Positions 36,177-44,200 of a DNA stretch of 64,000 nucleotides are shown here, in pieces. Source of the DNA: Streptomyces hundungensis (GTDB lineage Bacteria; Actinomycetota; Actinomycetes; Streptomycetales; Streptomycetaceae); contig NZ_CP032698.1 of assembly GCF_003627815.1 (NCBI RefSeq), forward strand, positions 868,001 through 932,000. The letters run 5' to 3'. Both the position numbers and the translations under genes were made by a program. The notes under the pieces were generated by a model. That model ran no database searches and was not told the DNA's origin. It worked only from the letters and a program-made list of their open reading frames with translations. Within the stretch, counting starts at the first letter, position 1; each line of letters begins with the position of its first letter.

Positions 36177-36845
36177 ATGCAGAAGTTCGACACCACCGCC
36201 CCGATCACCACCGTCCTCACCATCCCCGCCGGACGCGTTCGGATCGTCGCCGCCGACGAAGCGGCCATCACGGTCGACGTCCAGCCCATGGACGCCGCCA
36301 AGAGCCGCGATGTGCGGGCCGCGAAGCAGACCACGGTCGTCCACGGCGACGGCGTCCTGCGGATCGAGACCCCGATGAAGAACCAGTACTTCGGCTCCTC
36401 CGGCTCCCTCGATGTGACGGTTCAGCTGCCCGCGGGATCCCGTATCGAGGCGAAGTCGGGCGCCGCCGAGTTCCACGCCATCGGGCCCCTCGGCGACGTC
36501 ACCTTCGACGGCGCGCACGGCACGGTCGAAGTCGACGAGGTGGCGCGTCTGCGCCTGAACGTCCACGCCGGAGACGTCTCGGTCTGTCGACTGGCCGGGG
36601 ACAGCGAGATCACCGTCGCCAAGGGCGACATCCGCATCGCCGAGGCCGTGCACGGCAACGTCACCCTGCGCACGGAGGCCGGCACCATCTCGGTCGGCGC
36701 CGCCCGCGGGGCCTCCGCCACCCTGAACGCCGGCACCACCTACGGCCGGGTCGACAACGCCCTCAGCAACACCGTGGGCGCAGCCGCCGAGTTGCACGTC
36801 CACGCGACCACCTCTTACGGCGACATCATCGCCCGGAGCCTGTGA
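36177..36845 (+). CDS. DUF4097-type beta-strand repeat protein
   Basis: A 222-residue protein with the DUF4097/DUF4098 adhesin-like pattern: short beta strands with Gly/Asp turns, for example VTVQLPAGSRIEAKSGAAEF, GDVTFDGAHGTVEVDEV, SEITVAKGDIRIAEA, GTISVGAARGAS and SYGDIIARSL. It probably forms a right-handed beta-helix. No signal peptide is visible. The function of the family is unknown. ATG preceded by GGGAG. The gap before it (36018-36176) carries no clear feature. Confidence 0.8.
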   Translation: MQKFDTTAPITTVLTIPAGRVRIVAADEAAITVDVQPMDAAKSRDVRAAKQTTVVHGDGVLRIETPMKNQYFGSSGSLDVTVQLPAGSRIEAKSGAAEFHAIGPLGDVTFDGAHGTVEVDEVARLRLNVHAGDVSVCRLAGDSEITVAKGDIRIAEAVHGNVTLRTEAGTISVGAARGASATLNAGTTYGRVDNALSNTVGAAAELHVHATTSYGDIIARSL

Positions 36846-37067
36846 ACGAGGGTGGCACCCCCGCTGCCCGCCCATCGCGGCGCGGGACACGGTCACGGAA
36901 ACACGGCCACATTTGGGCGAATTGGCAGGTTTTCCGATTACCGGATGGCACTGTGGTCCACCTGTCGACGACAGATGTCCGGCGGCCTGTTGCGGGTGCC
37001 GCGCGACGCGGTACCCCCAAGGGCCACCCGGACAAGGCGGGTCAACGATGTCTTGAGGAGCGCCTTG

Positions 37068-38009
37068 ATGACCGTAACCGAAGCCCTTGCCAAGGACTTT
37101 CCCGAGTGTCGAGCCGCCGCCCCTTCCTGGCTGCTCCTGGGGGGCGGGCTCGATCAGGACCGGATCACCGCCGAACTCGTGGACGGCTTCGAGCGTGTTC
37201 TGGGCGACCGCAGTGCGGTGGTCCATACCAGTGAGCTCGTACTGGGCGTATCCGACGGACGTCTGACACTGCATGACCTGCGGGGAACGCCACTGGCTGC
37301 TCCGGAACTCGCCTATGCGCGCCTGTCCACTCCCCGGCTCTCCACCGACCGCGAGATCACTTTGCTGCGGCACCTGGAGGCCATGGGCACGGTCCTGCTC
37401 AACCCGATCGATGCCGTGCTCGCCTGCGTCAACAAGTTCTGGCATCTACAACAGCTCGCGGTCGCCGGACTCCCGGTCCCCGACACCCGCAGCTACGTCG
37501 ACGCGTCCATGACGGACGTACTGCGGGCGGGGGTGCCGGAGCCCTGTGTCGTGAAGTCCGTACGAGGCCATCGTGGAAGTCGCGTCTTTCTGGCCCGCGA
37601 CACGGCGATGCTGCATGACATCCAGGGAAGCCTCAACAATGACGCGCCCTACCTGTTCCAGGAGTACGTGCGCTATTCCCATGGGCGGGACCTGCGGGTC
37701 GTCGTCGTCGACGGTCGGGCCGTCGCGGCACAGGTCCGGGTGGCGTCCGACGGCGGGCTCAAGTCGAACCTCGCCCTGGGCGGAACCTCCACGCCCTGCA
37801 CCGGACTGCACCCGGCCGGGGAGGCACTGGCCGTCGCGGCGGCAAAGGTACTGGGGCTCGGAGTCGCCGGGGTGGACCTGCTCTTCGAGCCGGACGGCAG
37901 CTTCACGATCTGCGAGGTGAACGCCAACGTCGGATGGCGCGAACACCTGCACCAGATCGTGCCGGCCATCGCCGAAGCCTGCGATGCGCGGCTGCGCGCC
38001 GGCGCGTGA
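37068..38009 (+). CDS. RimK-type ATP-grasp ligase
   Basis: A 313-residue ATP-grasp protein: the N-terminal third resembles the pre-ATP-grasp fold, then CVVKSVRGHRGSRVFLARD (nucleotide-binding lysine region), LFQEYVRYSHGRDLRVVVVDGRAVAAQVR, and the metal-binding end GVDLLFEPDGSFTICEVNANVG with Glu and Asn. These enzymes join a carboxylate to an amine via an acyl-phosphate; RimK types modify peptides or small molecules. The ATG has GAGGAG 7 bases upstream. GTGA overlap with an exporter gene suggests the product is secreted. No precursor peptide could be identified with confidence. Confidence 0.82.
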   Translation: MTVTEALAKDFPECRAAAPSWLLLGGGLDQDRITAELVDGFERVLGDRSAVVHTSELVLGVSDGRLTLHDLRGTPLAAPELAYARLSTPRLSTDREITLLRHLEAMGTVLLNPIDAVLACVNKFWHLQQLAVAGLPVPDTRSYVDASMTDVLRAGVPEPCVVKSVRGHRGSRVFLARDTAMLHDIQGSLNNDAPYLFQEYVRYSHGRDLRVVVVDGRAVAAQVRVASDGGLKSNLALGGTSTPCTGLHPAGEALAVAAAKVLGLGVAGVDLLFEPDGSFTICEVNANVGWREHLHQIVPAIAEACDARLRAGA

Positions 38010-39328
38010 CCCCCACCGTCGAGAGCCCCGGCCGACGCGCCCCGGCGGACGGCGGCACCAACCGGCGGATGCTCAAATCGCTGCGGCACCGCGAGTTCAG
38101 GCTGCTCACCGTCGGCCAACTCGCCTCCCACACCGGGACGTGGATACAGAAGGTGGCGCAGGCATGGCTGGTGCTCGACCTGTCCCACGGTGACGGCACG
38201 GCACTCGGCATCACCACGGCGCTCCAGTTCCTGCCGCTGCTGCTCTTCGGTCCTTGGGGCGGGGTCCTCGCGGACCGGTGTTCGCTGCGGCGGATCCTGC
38301 TCATCACGCAGTCGTTGTTGTGTCTGATCTCCCTGCTGCCGGGAATTCTGACCCTCACCCGCTCGGTGAGTCTGGCCGCCGTCTACTCCCTGGCGCTGGC
38401 GATGGGGCTGACACTGGTCGCCGAGAAGCCCGCGCTGCAATCGTTCATCGCCCAGACCGTGCCGACCGCCGACCTTCCCAACGCGCTGGCCCTGGACACC
38501 GCGGTCTTCAATCTCGCCCGGATCGCAGGCCCCGCCCTGACCGGCCCGGTGATCGGGCTCTTCGGCGTCGCGCCCGCGTTCTTCCTCAACTCCCTTTCCT
38601 ACCTGGTCGTGGTCGCCGCCCTCCTCAGGATGCGCCCGAGGCAGCAGGATCCCGCCCCGACCTCCGTCGCCACCCGGCGCCCCAAGGGCCAGGTACGCGA
38701 GTTGCTGCGCTATGTGCGGGGGCGGGCCGACCTGGGGGCACCTCTTGTTCTGGTGGGGGTGGTGGCCGGGTTCGGAATGAACTTCCAGATCACCACCGCC
38801 CTGATGGCGAGCGACGTCTTCCACACGTCGCCCGCCGCTTTCGGCCTCGGATCCACCGCGTTCGCGGTCGGCGCGGTCACCGGCTCCGTACTGGCGGCGC
38901 GCCGGGGCACGTGCGCTCCGGGTTACCTCGTGAGCACCGCGCTCGGCTTCGGTGTCCTGGAGCTCATCACGAGCACGATGCCCAGCCACGCGGCCTTTCT
39001 GGTCATGCTGGTGCCCACCGGCGTCGTACTGATCCTGTTCATGACGGCCGCGAAGTCCGCGCTTCAGCTCGGCACACACGACGCCATACGCGGCCGCATC
39101 ATGAGCCTGTACACCCTCGCCTCACTCGGCACCACACCGCTCACGGCCCCGCTGATCGGCTGGATCTCCACCGCCGTGCACCCGCGTGCCGGGCTGGCGG
39201 TCGGCGGTCTGGCCTCGGCCGTCGCCGCGATGTCCATCGGCCTCCAAGGCCGGCGGCCCACCCGACCGTGGGCCGCCTTGTTCCTCCGGCCGGCCCGCAG
39301 CGCACTCCGGGCCGTCGGAAAGACCTGA
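38006..39328 (+). CDS. MFS transporter (EntS-like, 12 helices)
   Basis: A 440-residue major facilitator of the MFS_3 group: FRLLTVGQLASHTGTWIQKVAQAWLV in helix 1, FGPWGGVLADR, NLARIAGPALTGPVIG and GRIMSLYTLASLGTTPL. Members export siderophores and small products. The GTG start at 38006 overlaps the ATP-grasp stop, so the two proteins are made together and the transporter probably exports the ligase product. Confidence 0.88.
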   Translation: MTPTVESPGRRAPADGGTNRRMLKSLRHREFRLLTVGQLASHTGTWIQKVAQAWLVLDLSHGDGTALGITTALQFLPLLLFGPWGGVLADRCSLRRILLITQSLLCLISLLPGILTLTRSVSLAAVYSLALAMGLTLVAEKPALQSFIAQTVPTADLPNALALDTAVFNLARIAGPALTGPVIGLFGVAPAFFLNSLSYLVVVAALLRMRPRQQDPAPTSVATRRPKGQVRELLRYVRGRADLGAPLVLVGVVAGFGMNFQITTALMASDVFHTSPAAFGLGSTAFAVGAVTGSVLAARRGTCAPGYLVSTALGFGVLELITSTMPSHAAFLVMLVPTGVVLILFMTAAKSALQLGTHDAIRGRIMSLYTLASLGTTPLTAPLIGWISTAVHPRAGLAVGGLASAVAAMSIGLQGRRPTRPWAALFLRPARSALRAVGKT

Positions 39329-39339
39329 AGCGTGAAGGG

Positions 39340-39355
39340 CCGGGCCTGCGCCCGG
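39340..39355. terminator. short stem-loop between convergent genes
   Basis: CCGGGC (39340-39345) pairs with GCCCGG (39350-39355) around a 4-nt loop, between the MFS stop and the stop of the leftward hypothetical gene. Six GC pairs make a weak but plausible terminator. Confidence 0.4.
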
Positions 39356-39363
39356 AGCGGCGC

Positions 39364-39957
39364 TCAGGTGCTGAGCAGCCGGTTGAAGAACGAGCGGTAC
39401 TGCTGGAGTGCGAGGCGAAGATCCTCGGTGGGGACCTTCTCGCCCCGGTGCCATTGGCCTTCGAGATCCCGCTTGTGGGACGAGAACGTCGTGGCCAGGG
39501 CCTGCATGGTCTCGGCGACCAATTGGTCGGCCGCGTTGACGGAATCCTTCGGGTCGTCGACGAATCGGCTCTGGATCTGCTGCCACCTGGCCCGGAACTC
39601 TTCTTGCTCCGCGCCCAGCAACGGTTCGTTGTCGCCGGCCGTGTGCGTGCCGCCGGGGTCGTCGCCCGCTTCCATGCCGCCGGAGTCGTCAGCCGCTTCC
39701 CTGTCCCCGTACTCGTCGGCCACTCCCCTGCCGCCCGGGTCGTAAGCCGCTTCGCTTGCGCCGGGCTCGTCGGCCGGTTCCTGCCGGGCACCGTCCTCTC
39801 GTTCTTCCGCGCCGCTGGTGGCCTCGCCGGGGTAGGCCGGTGGGGTGTCGGCGAATTCCGACGGTTCGCTGTCGATGTCCTGTCGCCCGCCACCGGCCAG
39901 GTCCTCCGTCGACAGAGGGCCGCCGTCATCGGGTCGAGGTGTCTCGGCGTTGCGCAT
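39364..39957 (-). CDS. conserved hypothetical protein, paralogous C-terminus with its neighbour
   Basis: A protein of about 197 residues. The first 115 are acidic, Gly/Pro/Asp-rich and disordered; the C-terminal 80 are helical: RWQQIQSRFVDDPKDSVNAADQLVAETMQ, then DLRLALQQYRSFFNRLL. The same pattern appears in the next gene upstream (VQEQFVDRPDDAVHDADRLVTTLM, LRGAMVHYRALFEELL). The start is uncertain: ATG 39957 has GGAGAG almost touching it; ATG 40005 is an alternative. Function unknown. Confidence 0.65.
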   Translation of the reverse strand: MRNAETPRPDDGGPLSTEDLAGGGRQDIDSEPSEFADTPPAYPGEATSGAEEREDGARQEPADEPGASEAAYDPGGRGVADEYGDREAADDSGGMEAGDDPGGTHTAGDNEPLLGAEQEEFRARWQQIQSRFVDDPKDSVNAADQLVAETMQALATTFSSHKRDLEGQWHRGEKVPTEDLRLALQQYRSFFNRLLST

Positions 39958-40104
39958 CTCTCCACATCCATCCGTATGTCTGTCGGTCCCGCAGCGGGCC
40001 GCCATGTACTCGGCCAGGCGTCACGGTCGGTGTCCACCGCCGCCCCCCGCTGTCCACCGCATGTCCCCCGCCGCACACACATGCCGCTGCCGTCGTCGGC
40101 GAGC

Positions 40105-40662
40105 TCATGCCGCGCTTCTGCCCGGCTGGTCGCCGTTGTGGAGCAGCTCCTCGAAGAGCGCGCGATAGTGCACCATCGCGCCGCGGAGCTCCTCCGTGGT
40201 CGCTTGATGACTGCTGCTGCGCTCGTTGACGTCGTGGGCGGCCCGGTAGTGCTCCAGCGTCCGGCCGTGCTCGACCGACAGGTCCTTGAGCTGCTGCTCG
40301 TACCCTTCGGTCGGGTAGCCCCGCTCGCTCATGAGGGTCGTGACGAGCCGGTCCGCGTCATGGACGGCGTCGTCCGGCCGGTCGACGAACTGTTCCTGCA
40401 CACGGGCCCAGTCAAGGGAGTAGCGGTCGCGGACGGCGGCGGGCAGGGGCCTGATGTCCAGTGCGTCGTGCCGCTCCTGGCGCTCGCGCAGCTCGTGCTC
40501 GCCGGCCCGACGGCTGTCCTGCGCCTCTACGGTGCGCTCGTACTCGGGGCCGAACCGCTCCTGCAATCTGCGGCGGCGCATCATCGCCCCGCGCGCTGCC
40601 ACCGCGCATGCGATGAGCACCACCGCGACGGCGACAATGATGATGATGACGGTGAGGGACAT
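40105..40662 (-). CDS. membrane-anchored conserved hypothetical protein
   Basis: A 185-residue protein with an N-terminal membrane helix (VIIIIVAVAVVLIACAVAA), a basic linker MMRRRRLQERFG, and a helical soluble domain with DWARVQEQFVDRPDDAVHDADRLV. Its C-terminal domain matches that of the downstream gene, so they are probably paralogues that act together. GGAGG lies 6 bases before the ATG. I know similar Streptomyces proteins but no assigned function. Confidence 0.75.
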   Translation of the reverse strand: MSLTVIIIIVAVAVVLIACAVAARGAMMRRRRLQERFGPEYERTVEAQDSRRAGEHELRERQERHDALDIRPLPAAVRDRYSLDWARVQEQFVDRPDDAVHDADRLVTTLMSERGYPTEGYEQQLKDLSVEHGRTLEHYRAAHDVNERSSSHQATTEELRGAMVHYRALFEELLHNGDQPGRSAA

Positions 40663-41000
40663 CGAGTCCTCCGCTCATTGGTCGGCCGGCGCATCGCGGC
40701 CCCGCGAGCCCGGCCGAGGCCTCGCTAAGGCAAGCGGCCGCCCCTCACACGAGGGGTGGACGCACACCGGCGCCGACGGATGTCGTATGGCGGACCTTGT
40801 TCTCCATCACTGGCTCCGTCGTCCGCCGACAGCGTGCCCAGCGGGAGGGAAACCGCCCCCGCCGCCGCCCAGCAGGATCATCCCTGAAATGGGCGAGGGT
40901 GGGCTCGGTGGGGAGAGCCGTGGCCGCGCCCGGCTCCCATGGCGATACGGCGATACGGCAGTCACGTCCGCCTCATGCGGATGTCCTGCCTCCGTTTCCA
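40663..41000. other. intergenic stretch without a supported gene
   Basis: No open frame here has credible protein features. It lies upstream of the leftward hypothetical pair and should contain their promoter; none stands out clearly. Confidence 0.5.
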
Positions 41001-41037
41001 TCGTGCTCCTTGCGGCTCCCTACGACAAGGAGCACGA
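41001..41037. terminator. perfect 12-bp stem-loop
   Basis: TCGTGCTCCTTG (41001-41012) and its exact reverse complement (41026-41037) enclose a 13-nt loop. It is about 100 bp downstream of the leftward GNAT gene and may end that transcript. Confidence 0.6.
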
Positions 41038-41134
41038 GCGAGGTCGACGGCGACGGGACAGCTCAGGTGTGAGCCGACCGCCTGGCTCTGAGCTCACCTC
41101 CCGGGGGAGTTCCGTCCCCTCCGCACATGCCGCT

Positions 41135-41713
41135 TCACGAGGACGGAGCGGCTCGCCCCGTGAGCCTCGACCCGCGAGAGCGAACGGGGGCGAGCACGCC
41201 GAACCACTGCTCGGCGCCATACGCCTCGAATCGCTCCACCTCGGTGAACCCGAGTCTCGCCGCGAGGCGCATCGAGCGGATGTTGGCGGTCTGGGTGTAG
41301 AGCACCACCGGCTCGGCGGGAAGCGCACGGGCGAACCAGTCGAGTGCCGCGGCGCATGCTTCTCCGGCGTAACCGCGTCCCCATGTCGCCGGTAGGAACA
41401 GATAGCCGAGCTCGGTCTCCCCTGCTTCCAGACGGTGCTTGGGACGCTCGCGGTCCTGCGGGTCGAGCTGGATCGTGCCGATGGCCGATCCGTCGCGCTC
41501 GACCACGAAGAAGCCGGGGCGCCTCCCCGGCACCTCGGGCACCGTGCGGTCGAGTTCGGCGCGTGGTCGAGGGCCACCGAGGTAAGTGCCCACCTCCGGC
41601 GAGGAGTTGAGCTCGATGACCGCCGCACGGTCCCGGGCCTCGGACGCGCGAAGTATCAGGCGTTCTGTCGCGATCGGGGCAGGTGGCCAGGGGAGTGCTC
41701 TGGAGTGCGTCAT
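41135..41713 (-). CDS. GNAT-family N-acetyltransferase (RimJ type)
   Basis: A 192-residue acetyltransferase: IATERLILRASEARDRAAVIEL at the start, FFVVERDGSAIGTIQL, the acetyl-CoA loop YLFLPATWGRGYAGEA, and NIRSMRLAARLGFTEVERFEAYG near the end. This is the RimJ/RimL subgroup that acetylates protein N-termini or small amines. The ATG at 41713 is preferred; 41740 in the same frame is possible. Acceptor unknown. Confidence 0.85.
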   Translation of the reverse strand: MTHSRALPWPPAPIATERLILRASEARDRAAVIELNSSPEVGTYLGGPRPRAELDRTVPEVPGRRPGFFVVERDGSAIGTIQLDPQDRERPKHRLEAGETELGYLFLPATWGRGYAGEACAAALDWFARALPAEPVVLYTQTANIRSMRLAARLGFTEVERFEAYGAEQWFGVLAPVRSRGSRLTGRAAPSS

Positions 41714-41789
41714 GCCCGCCAACCTAGTGAGCGGCCGCATCAGCGATCAACGCGCGCCCGGGGCGGCCCCCCGTCACACTCACTCCGGC

Positions 41790-43277
41790 TCACTCCGGCA
41801 GGGTGACGTGGAACGACGTGCGGCCGGGGCCGCTGGTGACCTCGACGTCTCCTCCGTGGGCCTGCACCACCGCCAGGACGATGGCGAGGCCAAGCCCGGT
41901 CCCGCCCGCCGCCCGCGAGCGGTGGTGATCGGCGCGGGTGAAGCGCTGGAATACCTCGGGCACGAGATCCTCGGGGATGCCGGGGCCGGAGTCGGTCACG
42001 CTCAACTCCCTTGTCCCGCAGGGCATTTCATCAATGCTGAGGGTGACTTCGGTGCCGGACGGGGTGTGGGTACGGGCGTTGGCGAGCAGGTTCGCGATGA
42101 CCTGGTGGAGGCGGTGTTCGTCGCCGGTCACCACGACGGGTTCCTCCGGCAGGTCGAGGAGCCACCGGTGGCCGGGAGCCGCGGCCTGGGCGTCGCTGAT
42201 CGCGTCTAGCGCCAGCCGGGTCAGGTCGACCGGTTCACGGGCGAGGGGTCGGCCCGCGTCCAGCCGGGCGAGCAGCAGCAGGTCGTCGACCAGGCCCGTC
42301 ATCCGCCGGGTCTCGGACTGGATCCGCTCCAGTGAGTGGCGCACCTCCGCAGGCACGGGTCCGCCGTGGCGCAGGGCCAGTTCGGCGTGGGCGCGCACCG
42401 TGGCGACCGGCGTGCGCAGTTCATGACTGGCGTCGGCGGCGAAGTGCCGTAGCCTCTCCTCCCCTTCCTGCCGCCGGGCGAGGGCGTCCCCGACGTGGTG
42501 CAGCATGTGGTTCAGCGCGGCGCCCACTTGACCGACCTCGGTACGCGGATCCGTGTCGGGGACGGGGCCCGGCATCGCGATCTCCCCGCTGGCCAGCGGG
42601 AGTTGAGTCACCTCGGTCGCCGTGGCCGCCACCCGTTGCAGCGGACGCAGCGAGAGACGGACCCACAGAGCCCCGGCGATTCCGGTGGCCGCGAGGGTCG
42701 CGCCGAACACGATCGCCTCGACCAACTCCAGCCGGTGCAGGGTCTCTTCGACCGGCTCAAGAGGCAGTCCCGTGATCAGTACGTCGCCGTCGTCACCCGC
42801 GACGGCCACGACCCGGTACCGGCGCAACGTGGAAAGGCGGATGTCGTGGCCCCGCCCATCCACCGGCACCGCGGCCAGGGCCGTGCGGTCGCGGGCGGTG
42901 AGGGGGACGGCGGCGTCGGCCTGGGCGTGGACCACTGCCGCCTGCGTCGTCTCGCCGTGCAGCAGCCGGGCGCCGAACGTGCCGTTCGCCTGGCCGCGGG
43001 TGTCGGGCCGGTTGTCGGCGTCGGGCTTCTCGTCGTGTTCGAGGCTGGCCGCGAACCGGCCGCCGGAAGCGCCGAGTTGCTGGTCCAGGCGGTTGACGAG
43101 GAACCCTTGGAGCGCCAGCACGGTGCTCACACCGACCGCGAGACACGCCAGGGCCAGCAGGAGGACGAGACCGGCGGTGAGGCGGGTGCGCAAGGTGCGG
43201 GGCAGGCCGAGCCTCTTGACGGCGGGGCCGGCTTTCAGGCGGGTGCGCAGCGCACGGAACAAGCCCGACCGCCTCAT
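41790..43277 (-). CDS. two-component sensor histidine kinase
   Basis: A 495-residue membrane kinase: two helices (VLLLALACLAVGVSTVLAL and a second near residue 200) flank an extracytoplasmic sensor of about 130 residues, followed by HAMP, HisKA with the phospho-His in FAADASHELRTPVATVRAH, and an ATPase domain with N-box NLLANARTHTPSG, DSGPGIPEDL and GGTGLGLAIV. It overlaps the response-regulator stop by ATGA. The pair sits divergent to a flavin electron-transfer operon that it probably controls. Confidence 0.92.
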   Translation of the reverse strand: MRRSGLFRALRTRLKAGPAVKRLGLPRTLRTRLTAGLVLLLALACLAVGVSTVLALQGFLVNRLDQQLGASGGRFAASLEHDEKPDADNRPDTRGQANGTFGARLLHGETTQAAVVHAQADAAVPLTARDRTALAAVPVDGRGHDIRLSTLRRYRVVAVAGDDGDVLITGLPLEPVEETLHRLELVEAIVFGATLAATGIAGALWVRLSLRPLQRVAATATEVTQLPLASGEIAMPGPVPDTDPRTEVGQVGAALNHMLHHVGDALARRQEGEERLRHFAADASHELRTPVATVRAHAELALRHGGPVPAEVRHSLERIQSETRRMTGLVDDLLLLARLDAGRPLAREPVDLTRLALDAISDAQAAAPGHRWLLDLPEEPVVVTGDEHRLHQVIANLLANARTHTPSGTEVTLSIDEMPCGTRELSVTDSGPGIPEDLVPEVFQRFTRADHHRSRAAGGTGLGLAIVLAVVQAHGGDVEVTSGPGRTSFHVTLPE

Positions 43278-44005
43278 GACGGGTCGGGCTTGAGGACGTA
43301 GCCGGCGCCGCGCACCGTGTGGATCAGCGGCGCGCGGTCCGCGTCGATCTTCTTGCGCAGATAGCTGATGTACAGCTCGACGATGTGCGCCCGGCCACCG
43401 AAGTCGTACGACCAGACCCGGTCCAGGATCTGGTCCTTGGACAGCACCCGGCGCGGATTGCGCATGAGGAAACGCAGAAGCTCGAACTCGGTCCGCGACA
43501 GATCCACGAGGTGGCCGGCCCGGCTGACCTCCATCGCGTCCTCGTCCATCACCAGATCTCCGACGACCAGCCGGTTCCCGCCCGGCTCGCGTGCCATGCC
43601 CGCCCGGCGCAGCAGACCGCGCAGCCGGGCCAGTACCTCCTCCAGGCTGAAGGGCTTGGTGACGTAGTCGTCGCCGCCCGCGGTGATGCCGGCGATGCGG
43701 TCCTCGACGGAGTCGCGGGCGGTGAGGAACAGGACGCAGACGTGCGGCAGGTCGGCCCGCATCCGGCGCAGGACGGCGAGCCCGTCCAGGTCGGGCAGCA
43801 TCCAGTCCAGGATCACGGCGTCGGGCTGGAACGCGGACGCCATGTCGAGTGCGCTCGTACCGTCGTCGGCCGAGCGCACGTCCCAGCCCTCGGAGCGCAG
43901 GGCGCCGGACAGCACCTCGGTCAGATCGGGCTCGTCGTCGACGACGAGGATCCGGACGGGGCTGCCGTCGGGCCTGCGGAGCGCGGCAGGTGGGGGGTTC
44001 TCCAT
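43274..44005 (-). CDS. OmpR-family response regulator
   Basis: A 243-residue regulator: receiver domain with the acidic pair in VVDDEPDL, phospho-acceptor Asp67 in VILDWMLPDLDG and Lys in VTKPFSLEEVL, then a winged-helix output domain (LSRTEFELLRFLMRNP, HIVELYISYLRKKID, TVRGAGYVL). First gene of the leftward two-component operon. CTCTGA direct repeats 11 bp apart in the divergent promoter region are candidate binding sites. Confidence 0.93.
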   Translation of the reverse strand: MENPPPAALRRPDGSPVRILVVDDEPDLTEVLSGALRSEGWDVRSADDGTSALDMASAFQPDAVILDWMLPDLDGLAVLRRMRADLPHVCVLFLTARDSVEDRIAGITAGGDDYVTKPFSLEEVLARLRGLLRRAGMAREPGGNRLVVGDLVMDEDAMEVSRAGHLVDLSRTEFELLRFLMRNPRRVLSKDQILDRVWSYDFGGRAHIVELYISYLRKKIDADRAPLIHTVRGAGYVLKPDPS

Positions 44006-44053
44006 GATGGATCCAGCATCCCCCGGACCAGTCGCTCAGGAGGTTCGGCGGAG

Positions 44054-44120
44054 CTCTGAGTTTCCTCTGAATCGCCTGTGGATCCGCCCCCCGCCCCCCT
44101 CTTTCATAGGGAACTCAGAG
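44054..44120. promoter_or_regulatory. candidate response-regulator binding sites in the divergent region
   Basis: CTCTGAG (44054-44060) and CTCTGA (44065-44070) are direct repeats 11 bp apart, the spacing typical for OmpR-family dimers. A third, inverted copy (CTCAGAG, 44114-44120) lies closer to the rightward operon; GGAACTCAGAG at 44110-44120 is the near reverse complement of the first copy with its flank. Confidence 0.5.
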
Positions 44121-44200
44121 GTACGGGTGTGAGGCTGTCCCCCGTCCGCCCCCACATGGTGGCGGCGCACGTATGAACCCACCACATGGAGAGGGACCAC

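Noticed and set aside
36842..37234. 130-codon frame overlapping the DUF4097 stop and the ATP-grasp start
   Set aside because: It could be a precursor peptide, but most of it lies antiphase inside the ligase gene and it has no recognisable core or leader; kept only as a remark.
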